Assembly (NCBI GenBank): GCA_036784855.1
Contig: JAZDSV010000044.1
Coordinates: 1 to 64,000 of the forward strand
DNA length: 64,000 bases
Direction: 5' to 3'
DNA from: Aphelidium insulamus
Lineage: Eukaryota > Aphelidiomycota > Aphelidea > Aphelidiaceae
Made by a program: the position numbers and the translations under genes. Of this stretch, positions 49,650 to 62,375 are shown one piece after another. The notes beneath the pieces are model-generated. The model searched no databases. It was not told the DNA's origin and worked only from the letters and a program-made list of their open reading frames with translations. The stretch's first letter is position 1; each line of letters starts with the position of its first letter.

Positions 49650-52600
49650 TCATCGCCGACCCTTGACGCCACCACCGCGCTTGATGGCTGCACCCTTCTT
49701 GGCACCACCGCCCTGTTTCTGTTTGCTGCCCTTGCCGCTGCCAGAATTGGACTTTTGTGTTGGTTTTGCCGCCGCCGGAGACTTGCTTGCTCCTCGCTGC
49801 AGCTTGTGCTTGTTCTTCTTGTTGCTGCCACTCTTGTGCGTGCCGCTGTTGGAGTTTGCATGTACAGCCAGGCCCTCGGCGCGCATCGCATACTCTTTGC
49901 GCTTGGCGTTCTTGGCGGCAACCTTTTGTTTAGTCTGCGCCGGTCCGAATGACTCTTCCTCGGCCATCATGGCCCGCTTGCGCTTCTGCTTCCGGCTCAG
50001 CCCCGCCATGGCCGACTGCTGCTTGGCCGACTGTTCCATGGCACGGCGTGTCTCGTCCGCCAGTATCTCGGCATATGGGTCGTCGTCAGCCTGTTCTGAA
50101 TCATTGTCGTTGCCGCCGCCTGTTTTGCCGCTGCCGCCGCTGCCCTGCTGCTGAAGTCGATTGGTCTCCGCCAGCTTCTCGGCCGGTGTCTGGAACCATG
50201 TGCGTGCGGGGCGGCTGTATATCTGGTCCGCGTGCTGGATCATGTTCTCGGCCTTTTTCAGTCCCTGCTCCGCTTGTTGCATCTATATTATTATCAGTAT
50301 ATTGTCCGTTTACAACACCCACAGAGAACACAATTGTACGCACCGCCCGCTCAGACTTCTCCTCCAGCAGGATCTGGTCGATTGTGGGGCCAGCTGCGGC
50401 AATCTCGGCGCGGTACGTCTGCAGAATGGGTGCCGGCACAACGCGCTGCTTGACCACCTGTCCAGGCTGCAAGTTGCGCACAATCTGCTTGAGCATTTTG
50501 CGCTCCCGCTCCGCCACCAGTGTCACGGCACAGCCAGACCGGTCGTAGCGTGCAGTGCGGCCCACGCGGTGCACATACTTGTCGTACGCACCCGGCATCT
50601 GAAAGTTGATCACCGTCTCCACGCCCGAGATGTCCAGACCGCGCGCAGCCACATCCGTGGCCAGCAGAAAGTCCACGGAGCCGTCACGGAACTGTTCCAG
50701 CGACGTGATGCGCTGCATCTGCGTCAGGTTGCCGTGCAGTTCGGCGGCGCGCAGCCCGCGCAGTCCAAACACAATCTTCATGCGATGGCACTGCACCTTG
50801 GTGGCGAAGAAGACAATCACGCGGCGCCGGAATGTCCGCGTGCACAGCGCCACCACAATGGCCTCGCGCTGTGCCAGGATCTCGGCGCTGTCGGCATTGG
50901 CACTGGCGCTGGATGAAGATGATGACGACGATGTGCCGCAGCGCACACGCACAAACTCCTGGACCAGGTTGCCGGCCACCGAGCCGCTGACGTCCGGGTG
51001 CAGCCTGACTGGTCTAGTCAGCGACAGCCGGGCCAGCTGCGTGACATTGTCCGTCATTGTGGCGGAGAAGAGTAGTGTCTGGCGGTGGCGCGGGCACGCG
51101 GAAATCACTTCGGTGAGTTCGGCCTCGAATCCGTCATCCAGCATGCGGTCCGCCTCGTCCATCACCAGGATCTCCACGCCGTCCAGACTGAAGCAGGCCG
51201 AGTTGTGCACGTGGTCAATGAGCCGGCCCGGGGTGGCGATCACGACGTCGGGCCGCTGCCGTAGCTGCACCTCCTGCTGCTGCGTGGCCATCCCACCAAC
51301 ACACAGTGCAAATGTGATGTCGGTGTACTTGGCCAGCTTGAGTGCGACCGAGTGGCACTGTGCCGCCAGCTCACGGGTCGGTGTCATGATCAGCACGCGG
51401 GTGACGGCCACATGGCGCGGGCGGTACAAAAGCCGCTCCAGAATGGGTATGAGGAAGGCGGCCGTCTTGCCGGACCCGGTCACGGCACCGCCACAAATAT
51501 CCTTGCCCAGCAGGGCCACCGGAATGGTCATGGCCTGGATGAGCGTTGGACGCACGAAGCCCAGATCAGTCAGCGCCTTTAAAAGCGGCCGAGAGACGTT
51601 CATCTCAGTGAAGGACTGCACCTCCTCGCCCGCGGTGACCGCCTCGTTGCTCTCTTCCGCAAAGTAGGCCGCTCTCTTCTGTGTCGATGTGTCAACACAT
51701 ATTCAGAGACAGAAATACCGATAGATAGAGATACAGAGAGAGCAAGCAAGAGAAAGAGAAAGAGAAAGAGAAAGAGAAAGAGAAAGAGAAAGAGAAAGAG
51801 AAAGAGAAAGAGAAAGAGAAAGAGAAAGAGAAAGAGAAAGAGAAAGAGAAAGAGACAGAGACAGAGACAGAGAATGAGACAGACATATAAACAGTTAACA
51901 GATGAAATACAGAAGAGCAGTCAGAAAAAAGATACACCGAGACATACAGAATAGAGACACAATAAGAACGATACCGCGAATTGTAAAGGGACAGTAGTAC
52001 AATAGTGTAGATTACCATAGTCACTTGACATAGTTAAAGGTATGCGATAAGGCACCACGCGTTAACACTGTACAACATCAAGGTCACCCACCTTGTCCAT
52101 GACACGGTCGGGAAGCATGTTCACTGAACCAGACCCTTGACTATATGGCTTTGGAGCGCGCAACTCGGGCAACTCGGCCACTTCGTCGTCGGCATTGTCG
52201 TCATTTGAATTAACATCATCATCGGAGGCATCAGAGGCGGAATTAGTGTCAGCCACATCCGACGCGTCATCCCGTTCATCCGTATCTGCCTGCACGCCAT
52301 CGCCGAATTCACTATCTCTGCCAGAATCAGCTTGCTGGAGTCTCCGATGCTTCTCAATGGACGCGTCAATGCCGGCACCGCGATCGGCGCGCTTCTTCAC
52401 GATAAAATTTAGTATAACAGAAATACACCATGCACGGATACGCACGCTGCTCATCATGGCCTTCATGGAGTCAAAGTCCCAGGCGGCGCGGGCACCCTTG
52501 CGCCACAGGACCGTGGACGCGCCAAGCGACTGCTCCGACGAAAAGAGAAAATCCGACGCCATATCAGATGCCGCGCCCCGCTTGCCACCACTCGCCGCGC

Positions 52601-52724
52601 CATTACCGCGCGCTGGAGATGCATTGGTGTCATCGGCCACCATACTACCCGCACCCACACCGGTATCAGAGTCGTGGTCTGACACCTCGGCGTCCTCGTC
52701 AATGGTCATTATCCATTTGGGCAT
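49650..52724 (-). CDS. DRS1: DEAD-box RNA helicase Drs1/DDX27
   Basis: Exons 52446-52724, 52092-52394, 50344-51678 and 49650-50282 give 849 residues. The N-terminus is acidic and starts MPKWIMTIDEDAEVSD. Helicase motifs in order are Q-motif region 'FVRPTLIQAMTIP', I 'AVTGSGKTAA', Ia 'PTRELAAQ', Ib 'TPGR', II 'DEAD', III 'SAT', IV 'VIVFFATK', V 'DVAARGLDI' and VI 'HRVGRTAR'. The Drs1-specific C-terminal segment 'GLKKAENMIQHADQIYSRPA' with 'RTWFQTP' is followed by a Lys/Gly-rich tail. Drs1 acts in the nucleolus in 60S subunit maturation (27S pre-rRNA processing). Intron 1 (51 bp, TACTAAAT-like branch site) is stop-free and a multiple of three. Intron 2 (413 bp) is swollen by an (AAAGAG)n array. 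Confidence 0.95.
51751..51855. repeat. (AAAGAG)n array in the DRS1 intron
   Basis: About 17 uninterrupted copies of aaagag followed by degenerate gacaga units to about 51880. It occupies the second intron of DRS1. On the transcribed strand it is a (CTCTTT)n polypyrimidine run. Confidence 0.95.
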
Positions 52725-52941
52725 TTTGCCTTTTCGTCAAGCGATGATTGATAAAGGGAATACGCGTGGTGTGTGCCCGATTAGTGTGATGCTAGGTGCT
52801 ATATTATATTTATGAACGATGTATCAAGCACAGGCTTACATATACACACAATGGTATGTTTGAACTAGACCGCACGCAGGAGTTATAAAAATTCGTGACG
52901 ATAAGCCAGAACTCTATTATATCAGGATGGCACTGCATCTA
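52725..52941. other. Short intergenic region
   Basis: Between the DRS1 start and the 3' end of the receptor-like kinase. Nothing recognised. Confidence 0.35.
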
Positions 52942-55900
52942 TCAGACGGACCAGGCTTCGACATGGTTGAGTAAGAAGTACAGAATGATGGACGTGGAAA
53001 AGATGTCGCCTTGGAAGGCAGCATCCTTGTCAATGCGGTTGTTGCGCTGACGGAAACGCTGAATGACTTCCGGTGCAGAGTAGGCGATTGTGAGGCCATT
53101 GAGGTTGATCACATTGAAGCCTTCAACCAGATCGGCATTCCGGGAGAAGATGTTGGCTATGCCGAAATCTCCCAGCACACACGCGGCACCTCCATCACTG
53201 TCAACATCAATAAACACATTCTCCGCCTTGATGTCTCGATGGGCCACTCCTTTGCCGTGCATGAAATGCAATGCATTGCAAATGTCTTCGGCAAATATGC
53301 ATACTTGCCCCTTTGTCTGCAAGAAGTTGCCTTTGATAAACGTGCGCAGATCGCCCAGTCTGTAGTACTTCATCAGAATGGCAAGTGGTTCCTCACACCA
53401 GCCCAGCATCTGCGAGATGTTACGGTGTCTGCCCAGATAGTGCATCACTGCAATTTCCTGGTCAAATGCTTGCGATGCTTTCAGCGAGATGGCTGACCGC
53501 GTGGGCGCCACAACTTTAACAATCAAAGAGCCGTCACCATTATCCTTGAGCAAGTTGTACGTAAATCCCTTGCCCACATACACCTCTCCGCCCCCGCCTT
53601 TTGCCAGCGGAGTGTCCCAGCGAAAGTCTCGTCCGGCCTGGAACTGCAGGAATCCCGGAATGGCGAATTCAGTATTGTCCACCATCAGCGTTGTAACATT
53701 GCCACCGGTTGCCGTGTATGTGCGGGTGCTAAAGTTGTTTGTTCGCATCACAGACGTGCTGGTGAAATCTTCGTACGCACGGCGCGGACTCTGCATTTCA
53801 ATTGTTTTCATATTACTCGGAGCGCTGCGTCGCTTGCAGCATACACACACTACAACTGCAATGGCAGCTGCAGCCAATAGCACCACGCCACCAATGATGG
53901 CAATGTACATGACAGGAAGCGAGATGCCAGAAATGACTACCCCAGCTGGAGCTTGGACGCTGCTGTAATCAACGCTGGTATCGTTGGTGGTGCCATTTTG
54001 AGGCTGCTGCACAATGGCACATTGAATGTCCGTAGATCCAGCAGGACATGGATTGCATGCGCCATTGCCCACAATAGCCTTGTAAGTGCCGGATGCACAC
54101 TGAATGCATAATGTGCCCACGGGAGCCCGGGTGTATCCCGCGGTGCACATTATAGATGTCGGGGTACAAACAGCGTTTGCAAAGCACGGCAGACAAGCAT
54201 TATTGCCGGTCTCAAGCTTGAACTGGTTAGCGCCACACTGCACGCACGTGAAGCCGTCCCACTCGTAGCCTGGCTGGCATACGCAACTGCTGGCTGCAAC
54301 AGATCCATTCCCCACGGTTGTGAAGCCAGTTTGACAGGCGCTGCAGTCTGCATTTCCCACGGAGGCCTTGTACGATCCAATGGCACAGTCGGTGCAGCTT
54401 GTCCCATTGTTGCCGCCTCGACCGGCCAGGCAGATGCAGTCTGTCATGCTAGTAGCTCCAGTAGACACTGTAATCGCCCCAGTCGGACAAGCGGTGCATG
54501 TGTTGTTTCCAGCGGTTGTTTTGAATGATCCAGCTGCACATGGCTGGCATGTGACACCGTCTAGCGCCAAGTAACTGCCGGGAGCGCAGCTGACAGATGT
54601 TGCATTGCACAAAGCGTTGGCAGGACAAGCAGTACAAGCGCCGTTTCCAACTGTTGACTTGTAGGTGCCAGCGGCACATTGTGAGCACTGAGTGCCATTG
54701 GCTGCCAAACTGAATCCCACGTTGCATACGAATCCCGTAGATGAGCACGATGCACTGTTCAGTGGGCATGCCGAGCACGTAGCATTGCTGACAACTGACT
54801 TGTACATGTTGACGGCGCATCTTCGGCGGGTCGGCGAAGAATATGCCGACGTGGCGCACGACGTGCAAGTTGCATTCGAAAAGTCTGTCTTGAACGAGTT
54901 GACCGGGCACGCTGAGCAGACCAATCCATTCCATCCATACCCCTTGGCACATGAACATGTGGCGGATGCCGTAGTGTTTGTGGACATTGTAGCGGGACAT
55001 GACGAGCAACTTCCATTACCAGCCAGGTACTTGTACGTGTTCATTGGGCAAATATTGCATGCCATGGGGTTTGCAGATGGATACGTGCCAGTAGCACATA
55101 TGGCCTGCGCACAGCTTTTGCACACGGATTGAGGGAGAGGAGTGAACGAGGTGGGATCAAATGAATATCGATAATAGAACGCCAGGCCACTGTAGTACGG
55201 CTGCTCTGTACAGTCTGGATAGCCGACAAACATGGCGCATGCGCCCAAATCCGAAACATATCGCAGCACAAATCCATAGTCGTTCTGCAAGATGCATGGA
55301 TCTGTAGCATGAGTCACAGTTACGCAGTGCACAAGTTCACTGCACACTAGGATCAACGTCCAGCCAACCAGTGGTGTCGTACGTGTAATCCCAGTTCCAG
55401 CCATCGCAAACCAGCGAAGAATCATGGTCACTTTCCACCCAGAGGTGCCGCCTGTTGTAGTCACGATCTTGTTGTCATACAGCAGAGTCGCGATAATTCC
55501 ATAGCCGTCGCTATATTCATAATCGTCCGTAGACTGAATACCTAGCACTATTGGCGAGTCATCTACTGTGAGCTTGAAGTCGGCCACGTGGGCTCTTGCT
55601 TGGGATAAGCTGTATGTATACCAATCTAATTCATTTAGTGGAACATTAAGCGTATAATTATAATTACTGTGGTTGTCTTCAATGGTGTAATTCGCCAACG
55701 AAGCCCAAAAGTATGTTTGGCTGCTAATTCTCAACTGAAGTGGTTTACTACCATTTTGGGGACCAACAGGACTCTCAACCACCTTGGACCATGGTTGAAC
55801 ACTCGAGTAGTATCCACCGCTATACGGGCACATATCATAAGTGATGTCTGGCACGGAAAATGAAATTTCCGGCCAATAAGCATCAAATCCGTATTCGGTC

Positions 55901-56022
55901 AAGGCTGGATCCGATGCATTCACGCATGTGCCATTGTGATGGCTCTGGAGTGATTGCACTTGGCGTAACTGCTTGCTGATTGGGGCGGCAGTCGTCTGGA
56001 TGACATTCAGCACTTGCTGTTA
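52942..56022 (-). CDS. Receptor-like protein kinase with Cys-rich ectodomain
   Basis: One long frame of about 1024 codons opens after an acceptor-like 'gtaacag' (about 56023). No ATG or signal peptide is in frame, so a short 5' exon is probably missing. The ectodomain has about 350 residues with several N-glycosylation sequons and Cys pairs. At least seven repeats of the type 'C-x2-C-x-A/V-G-T/S-Y/F-K-x9-C-x2-C-P' follow, as in GCC2/GCC3 (ephrin-receptor-like) modules, for example 'CSQCAAGTYKSTVGNGACTA'. A single membrane helix 'VMYIAIIGGVVLLAAAAIAV' ends in CCKRR. The kinase domain has 'LAKGGGGEVYVG', lysine in 'SLIVKVVAP', 'HRDIKAENVFID', 'LGDFGIANIF' and 'YSAPEVI'. It stops after 'SIILYFLLNHVEAWSV', soon after subdomain IX, so the end of the C-lobe is missing or spliced elsewhere. 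Ligand unknown. Confidence 0.85.
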
Positions 56023-56180
56023 CCTTTCATTTTATGGGCCGCGCAGATTTAGTCTGATATATGTACTTATGTAATACCAATACAAGTTATAGTTGTCTTT
56101 ACCTGAGGAAAAAACATAAAATTAAATTATGGTGGTTCTGTATTGTTTAGGTCTTCTTCAGTGATATGGAGACGGCAGTA

Positions 56181-57602
56181 CTATGCAATGCTGACCACCT
56201 CAAACTCCTCGCCGTCCAGCCACTCGTCGTGCCCGGGATTCTGTGCCAGTGGTGTTGATGATTCTTCAGGCAGCAGATCCTCTGTGCCCACCGGCCATCC
56301 ATCTTGATCGCCGGCGGGTATGCGCAGTGAGAGCGTGAGACTGATGGGCGCGGTGGACATTGGCAGAAACGGCGCGGGAACTGCCTTGACGGGGGAGGCG
56401 GTCACGTTGTCGGGTCCGCTGTCTTCGCCCACCAGAGTCTGGGCATCATCATCGTCACCATAATCATCAATCTGTCCAGACTCGCTCTGCGCGCCATCAC
56501 GGCCGCCACACAGACTGGCAGGCGGTGTCGGCGGACATTGCAGGTTGACAATGCTGTCCGCTGCCACGCAATCCGCCTGGCAAACATTGACCAGTGTCTC
56601 GGCATCATCGTCGTCATCCTGTCTGTCAACTGCAGAGACAACGCGGCACTCAATGTCCGACACCTGCAACACCTCCTCGTCATACATGGCGGTGGCGCGC
56701 TCCACGATTTCAAACGCCGTATTCACCGCCGCGTCACAGACAGCATTCACATCCGTCTGGCAGTGCACGGCGGTCATCTCCGTGGCGGGCGCAGTCATTG
56801 TCCCCACACTGCACATCGTTGGCACTGCGGCCGCCGACACTTGAAAGTCCCCGAAACAGTCCTCAGCCTGTTCCGTATGCTCGCCGCCCAGCAGGCGCTC
56901 GCACTCGGCGTCCTCTGCGCTGGGACCGAGACGAACACGGGTACGTTTGGCGTACGGCAGAGGTGATCCACGCGCGGCCAGACGCGTCTCATAGCACCGC
57001 GCTGGAGTGGAAACATCGGCAGCAGAACTACATACTTCTCCGGGAAGTAGCGGTGCCAACTCCTCGGCAGTCGCATCACACACCAGACCCGCATAGCATG
57101 CGGCCGATTCCACTTCACAGCCGCACTCATCCACATCGCCATTAATCGCGGTGATGTTGCTTGCAGGCACTTCCGCAATTGGCGGCAGACGGCCCGGCGA
57201 GTACAGAAACACACTCTCGCGGTGTGCAGTCAGCAGGAGAGTGGGACGCGCCATGGCCGAACAGCGCCGAACCGAACGCATTGCCTCGGCCAGGTCTGCC
57301 GCGGTGCACAACGTGTTCAAATCACCTACAATAATATTGTTAAAATAGAATTTTCAGTTTTAGCAGCAATCAGGCGAACCGTTGGCGGCGGTCCAGTGCA
57401 AGCGCAGCCGCTGGTCCACGGCAACATTGAGCACCTGTCGCACGTGGCCCATAAACTCGTGGAAATGGGTGCTGGATGAAATGCTCGTCTGCACCGTGCA
57501 ATCCATCTCGTCCTGCACAAATCACTGATTAGCCAAACAGCACTGTAAACACCGGTCACTCACATCGTGGCACTGTACGGCAATGCTGCACTCGGTGTTC
57601 AT
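56181..57602 (-). CDS. PB1-domain protein, otherwise unknown
   Basis: Exons 57564-57602, 57380-57512 and 56181-57325 give 438 residues. Residues 1-95 look like a PB1 domain: 'CSIAVQCHD' then 'FHEFMGHVRQVLNVAVDQRL' and 'LHWTAANGDLNTLCTAADLA', the last matching an OPCA-type motif (W-x-D/N-x-x-G-D-x3-L-x3-x-D-L), ending 'RPTLLLTAHR'. The remaining 340 residues are acidic and Cys-containing without a recognised fold. They include short acidic runs 'RQDDDDDAETLV' and 'DDYGDDDDAQTLV', which look like an internal duplication. The C-terminus ends 'DEWLDGEEFEVVSIA', resembling LIR (Atg8-binding) motifs (W/F-x-x-L/V with acids). PB1 plus possible LIR recalls selective-autophagy receptors such as p62/NBR1, but no zinc finger or UBA domain is seen; this is a guess. 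Confidence 0.65.
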
Positions 57603-57910
57603 CTGTCGGATACTTGAATTGATGTTGTGTACGTGTGTATGTATGTATGAATGAGAGTTTGACGGGCGGGCGTATCACAAATATTGCTGCAGAGTGGCGG
57701 CAAGACAGCAACGCAGCGCTAAATGTCATTTCATTTCATTTCAAGCACCGGCGCGTCTCGGCCAATCAGAGACGAGATAATGCGGACGCGGCTGTGATTG
57801 GCTGCGACGCGTGGCAGCGTGAAAGATGCCCATTATTGCCCATTATTGCCCATGGGCGTAGAAGAACCACAAAGGACAACATAATATAATGCCATTATGA
57901 ACAGATCTAT
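57603..57910. other. Intergenic, promoter-like repeats
   Basis: Contains cattattgcc repeated at 57830 and 57840, 'atttcattt' repeats, and an inverted CCAAT (attgg) at about 57796. Promoter of the PB1 gene and 3' flank of TMEM120. No gene. Confidence 0.4.
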
Positions 57911-59233
57911 CTATTGTAGTTTCTTGGGTTCTTTCGAGAGTGTGCCACCATGAGTAGACACAATGCCAGACAGAAGTTTGGAGGCATAGGTTTGCACGGT
58001 GACGAGGATGTTGCCGGCAGCCAGAGCAGTGAGTATGACAGCGCACGCACTCTCATATGAATGCCGAAATATCAAAGTGCACAGCTCTGCCGGGGTGGTT
58101 GGCACAGCGCCCCAACTCAACCATAGTAGCGTGTATGCCGCGTACACCTGGAACGCCTATGCATAATGCAAAGATAAATCTGAACTACTGAATTCAATAA
58201 TAGTGTATAATCACGTACGTAACAGCCAAGAAGAAGGGGCAGCAGCACGGCCAGCGTGGCTACCAAGCTCTGCTGTGCTGGCAGTGCCGTCTCCGTGGTC
58301 AGATCCATCGGCCGTGCCTTCGCCAGCGCGCGCAACGTGTACAGCCGCGACTTTTGGTACTCGAACTGCAAAATCTGCACAATGCCTGCCGGTGGATGTA
58401 AATTGTATATATCTACATACTACTTACTATACGCACCCACATAGAGTGACAGCTGGAGAAAGAGGCGCCGAAAGTGCGGATGCTGTTCATGCAGCGGCCA
58501 CACCAGCATCACGGCGGTCAGCATCACGCTGAGATAGTGGTGCCAGAACCACCACGCACGTATGTGGCTGCCATTCACGTGCAGGATGTGCTCGCGCAAC
58601 GTGGCCGCCACGTAGCAGTACAGCACCCAGAACTGTCGCAACTTCTCCAGCCAGCCCCAGGCGGCCGGCACGCCGTCTCGCAGCAGTGTCAACTGCGCGA
58701 GATTCACCACCACCAGCGCCATGTCCACCATGGTGACGTGCAGTTTGAACTGTTCGTACTCGCGCTTGTAGGCCACGCGTTCGGCGGCGTGTATGCGGAA
58801 CAGGGTCCGCGCCGAGGCACCGCCCAGCGACCATCGCAGCATGGCCCTGTAGGTGCATGGTCATTGGCAGGGTCCAGTACCTATATATATATATATATAT
58901 ATGTATCCCACTTTGACCGGCGCGGCATTTCCTCGTCCAGTTTGTGGAGCAGGGCCTGCACGGCCGCATCATCGCTGCCATCGTCGCCCCGAGCAGCCAT
59001 CACGCGCTCATAGTCGGCCGTCAGCTCCGACTGCCTGGCATACAGTTCATTCTCCTGGCGCTGCAACGCCGCCCGCCGCGCCTGTATGATACATATACAT
59101 AATTAGCGCGTGTATGTCTGCACGGGTGCATGGAGGGCGGGGAGCGTACATGAATAGATTCTAGCTCTGCCAACATCTTGTCGGTGATTGCAGTGTGTGC
59201 TGTCACAGACAGCCTGAAAGTATGCACAAGCAT
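57911..59233 (-). CDS. TMEM120: TMEM120 (TACAN) family membrane protein
   Basis: Exons 59150-59233, 58912-59081, 58437-58846, 58219-58385 and 57911-58156 give 358 residues, against about 340 for animal TMEM120A/B. The N-terminal half is a coiled coil ('RQENELYARQSELTADYERV'). The membrane domain carries the family's conserved blocks: 'YKREYEQFKLHVT', 'FWVLYCYVAATLREHILHVN' with 'GSHIRAWWFWHHYLSVML', 'WPLHEQHPHFRRLFLQ' and 'FEYQKSRLYTLRAL'. Family structures show a dimer of six-helix domains with a coenzyme-A-binding pocket; roles in mechanosensing and fat metabolism have been proposed in animals. The start could alternatively be the Met at residue 20. It lies 86 bp downstream of PFKFB on the same strand. 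Confidence 0.92.
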
Positions 59234-59319
59234 TTAATATATTTGCGTGCAAGTAGTATTTAATACTTTATAGACAATTGCTGTATATAATAACTAAACT
59301 ATATCGTTGACAGCCACCA

Positions 59320-61373
<2,054 letters not shown>

Positions 61374-61554
61374 GCTGTGAACGAGATTGTATTTCAGACT
61401 GATTTGCTTTTGTGTGTCCGTGAGAACTTTCACATACAGCCCTTAAGTATTGGAATTAAATTGACCAATCAGAGAAGAGCACAGGGAGCACCATCCAACC
61501 ACTCAACGGCACCGCCAACAACGCATCCATCCATCCACCCATCCACTCACTACA

Positions 61555-61936
61555 ATGAGCAGCGGCAGAACCGGAATGGCCGTCGGCCTCAACAAGGGCC
61601 ACCCCACCACGCAGCGCGTCATGAAGCCGCGGCCGTCACAGAGCAAGGGCCGGGCGTCAAAGCACACTCAGTTTGTGCGCGGTCTGATCCGCGAGGTGGT
61701 TGGCTTCGCCCCGTATGAGCGCCGCGTGATGGAGCTCATCAAGAACAGCAAGGACAAGCGTGCGCGCAAGCTGGCCAAGAAGCGTGTACGTATATATATC
61801 TCATTGTGATCATGATGATGGTGATGGAAAGTGTATCTAATCATATGTGTACTAGCTGGGCACCTTTGGCCGTGCCAAGAAAAAGGTGGAGGAGCTGACG
61901 GGTGTCATTGCCGAGATGCGTCGCGCCGGTCACTGA
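61555..61936 (+). CDS. RPL36: 60S ribosomal protein eL36
   Basis: Exons 61555-61785 and 61856-61936 with a 70-bp intron give 103 residues, the standard length. It has the family's conserved blocks '[15 protein letters not shown]', '[20 protein letters not shown]', '[17 protein letters not shown]' and, after the intron, '[14 protein letters not shown]' with 'IAEMRRAGH' at the end. Highly basic; component of the large ribosomal subunit. Divergent from PFKFB, with 181 bp between the start codons. Confidence 0.97.
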
Positions 61937-62375
61937 TCTGTCAATGTCTCTATGGTATCTTGGCATCGTACATAGTACAATACAGAGAGGATTAAGATCA
62001 AGTCCGGGGTGTCAGTGTGATGAGTGATGTAGCGGATTCCTGGGTGTTGTTGTTGTTGGCTGTAGGCTTTGTATGTAATGAAGTGTAGTGTGTTGCATAT
62101 ATAATGTGTATAATATAAGTATTTAATTGTATGATATGTAAATGTGTTAATCTTGTATTTACATACGGACCAATACGTATTGCAAAGACAGCACCAGCCT
62201 GCCTATCCAGTCATGTAATCCTATGCGTGTACGTGGCTTTGTATGTGCCATTCTACTGCATGATGGATACAGATATGCCCGTGACACAAGATTGTATATA
62301 TATAATATATATATGTGTGTATATGTGTGTAGGTGTCAGTGTGAGTGTGAGTAATCATCACTACATACACTTGCC
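61937..62375. other. Intergenic between RPL36 and FOL1
   Basis: AT-rich with (TA)n and (TG)n near 62293-62345. No gene. Confidence 0.4.
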
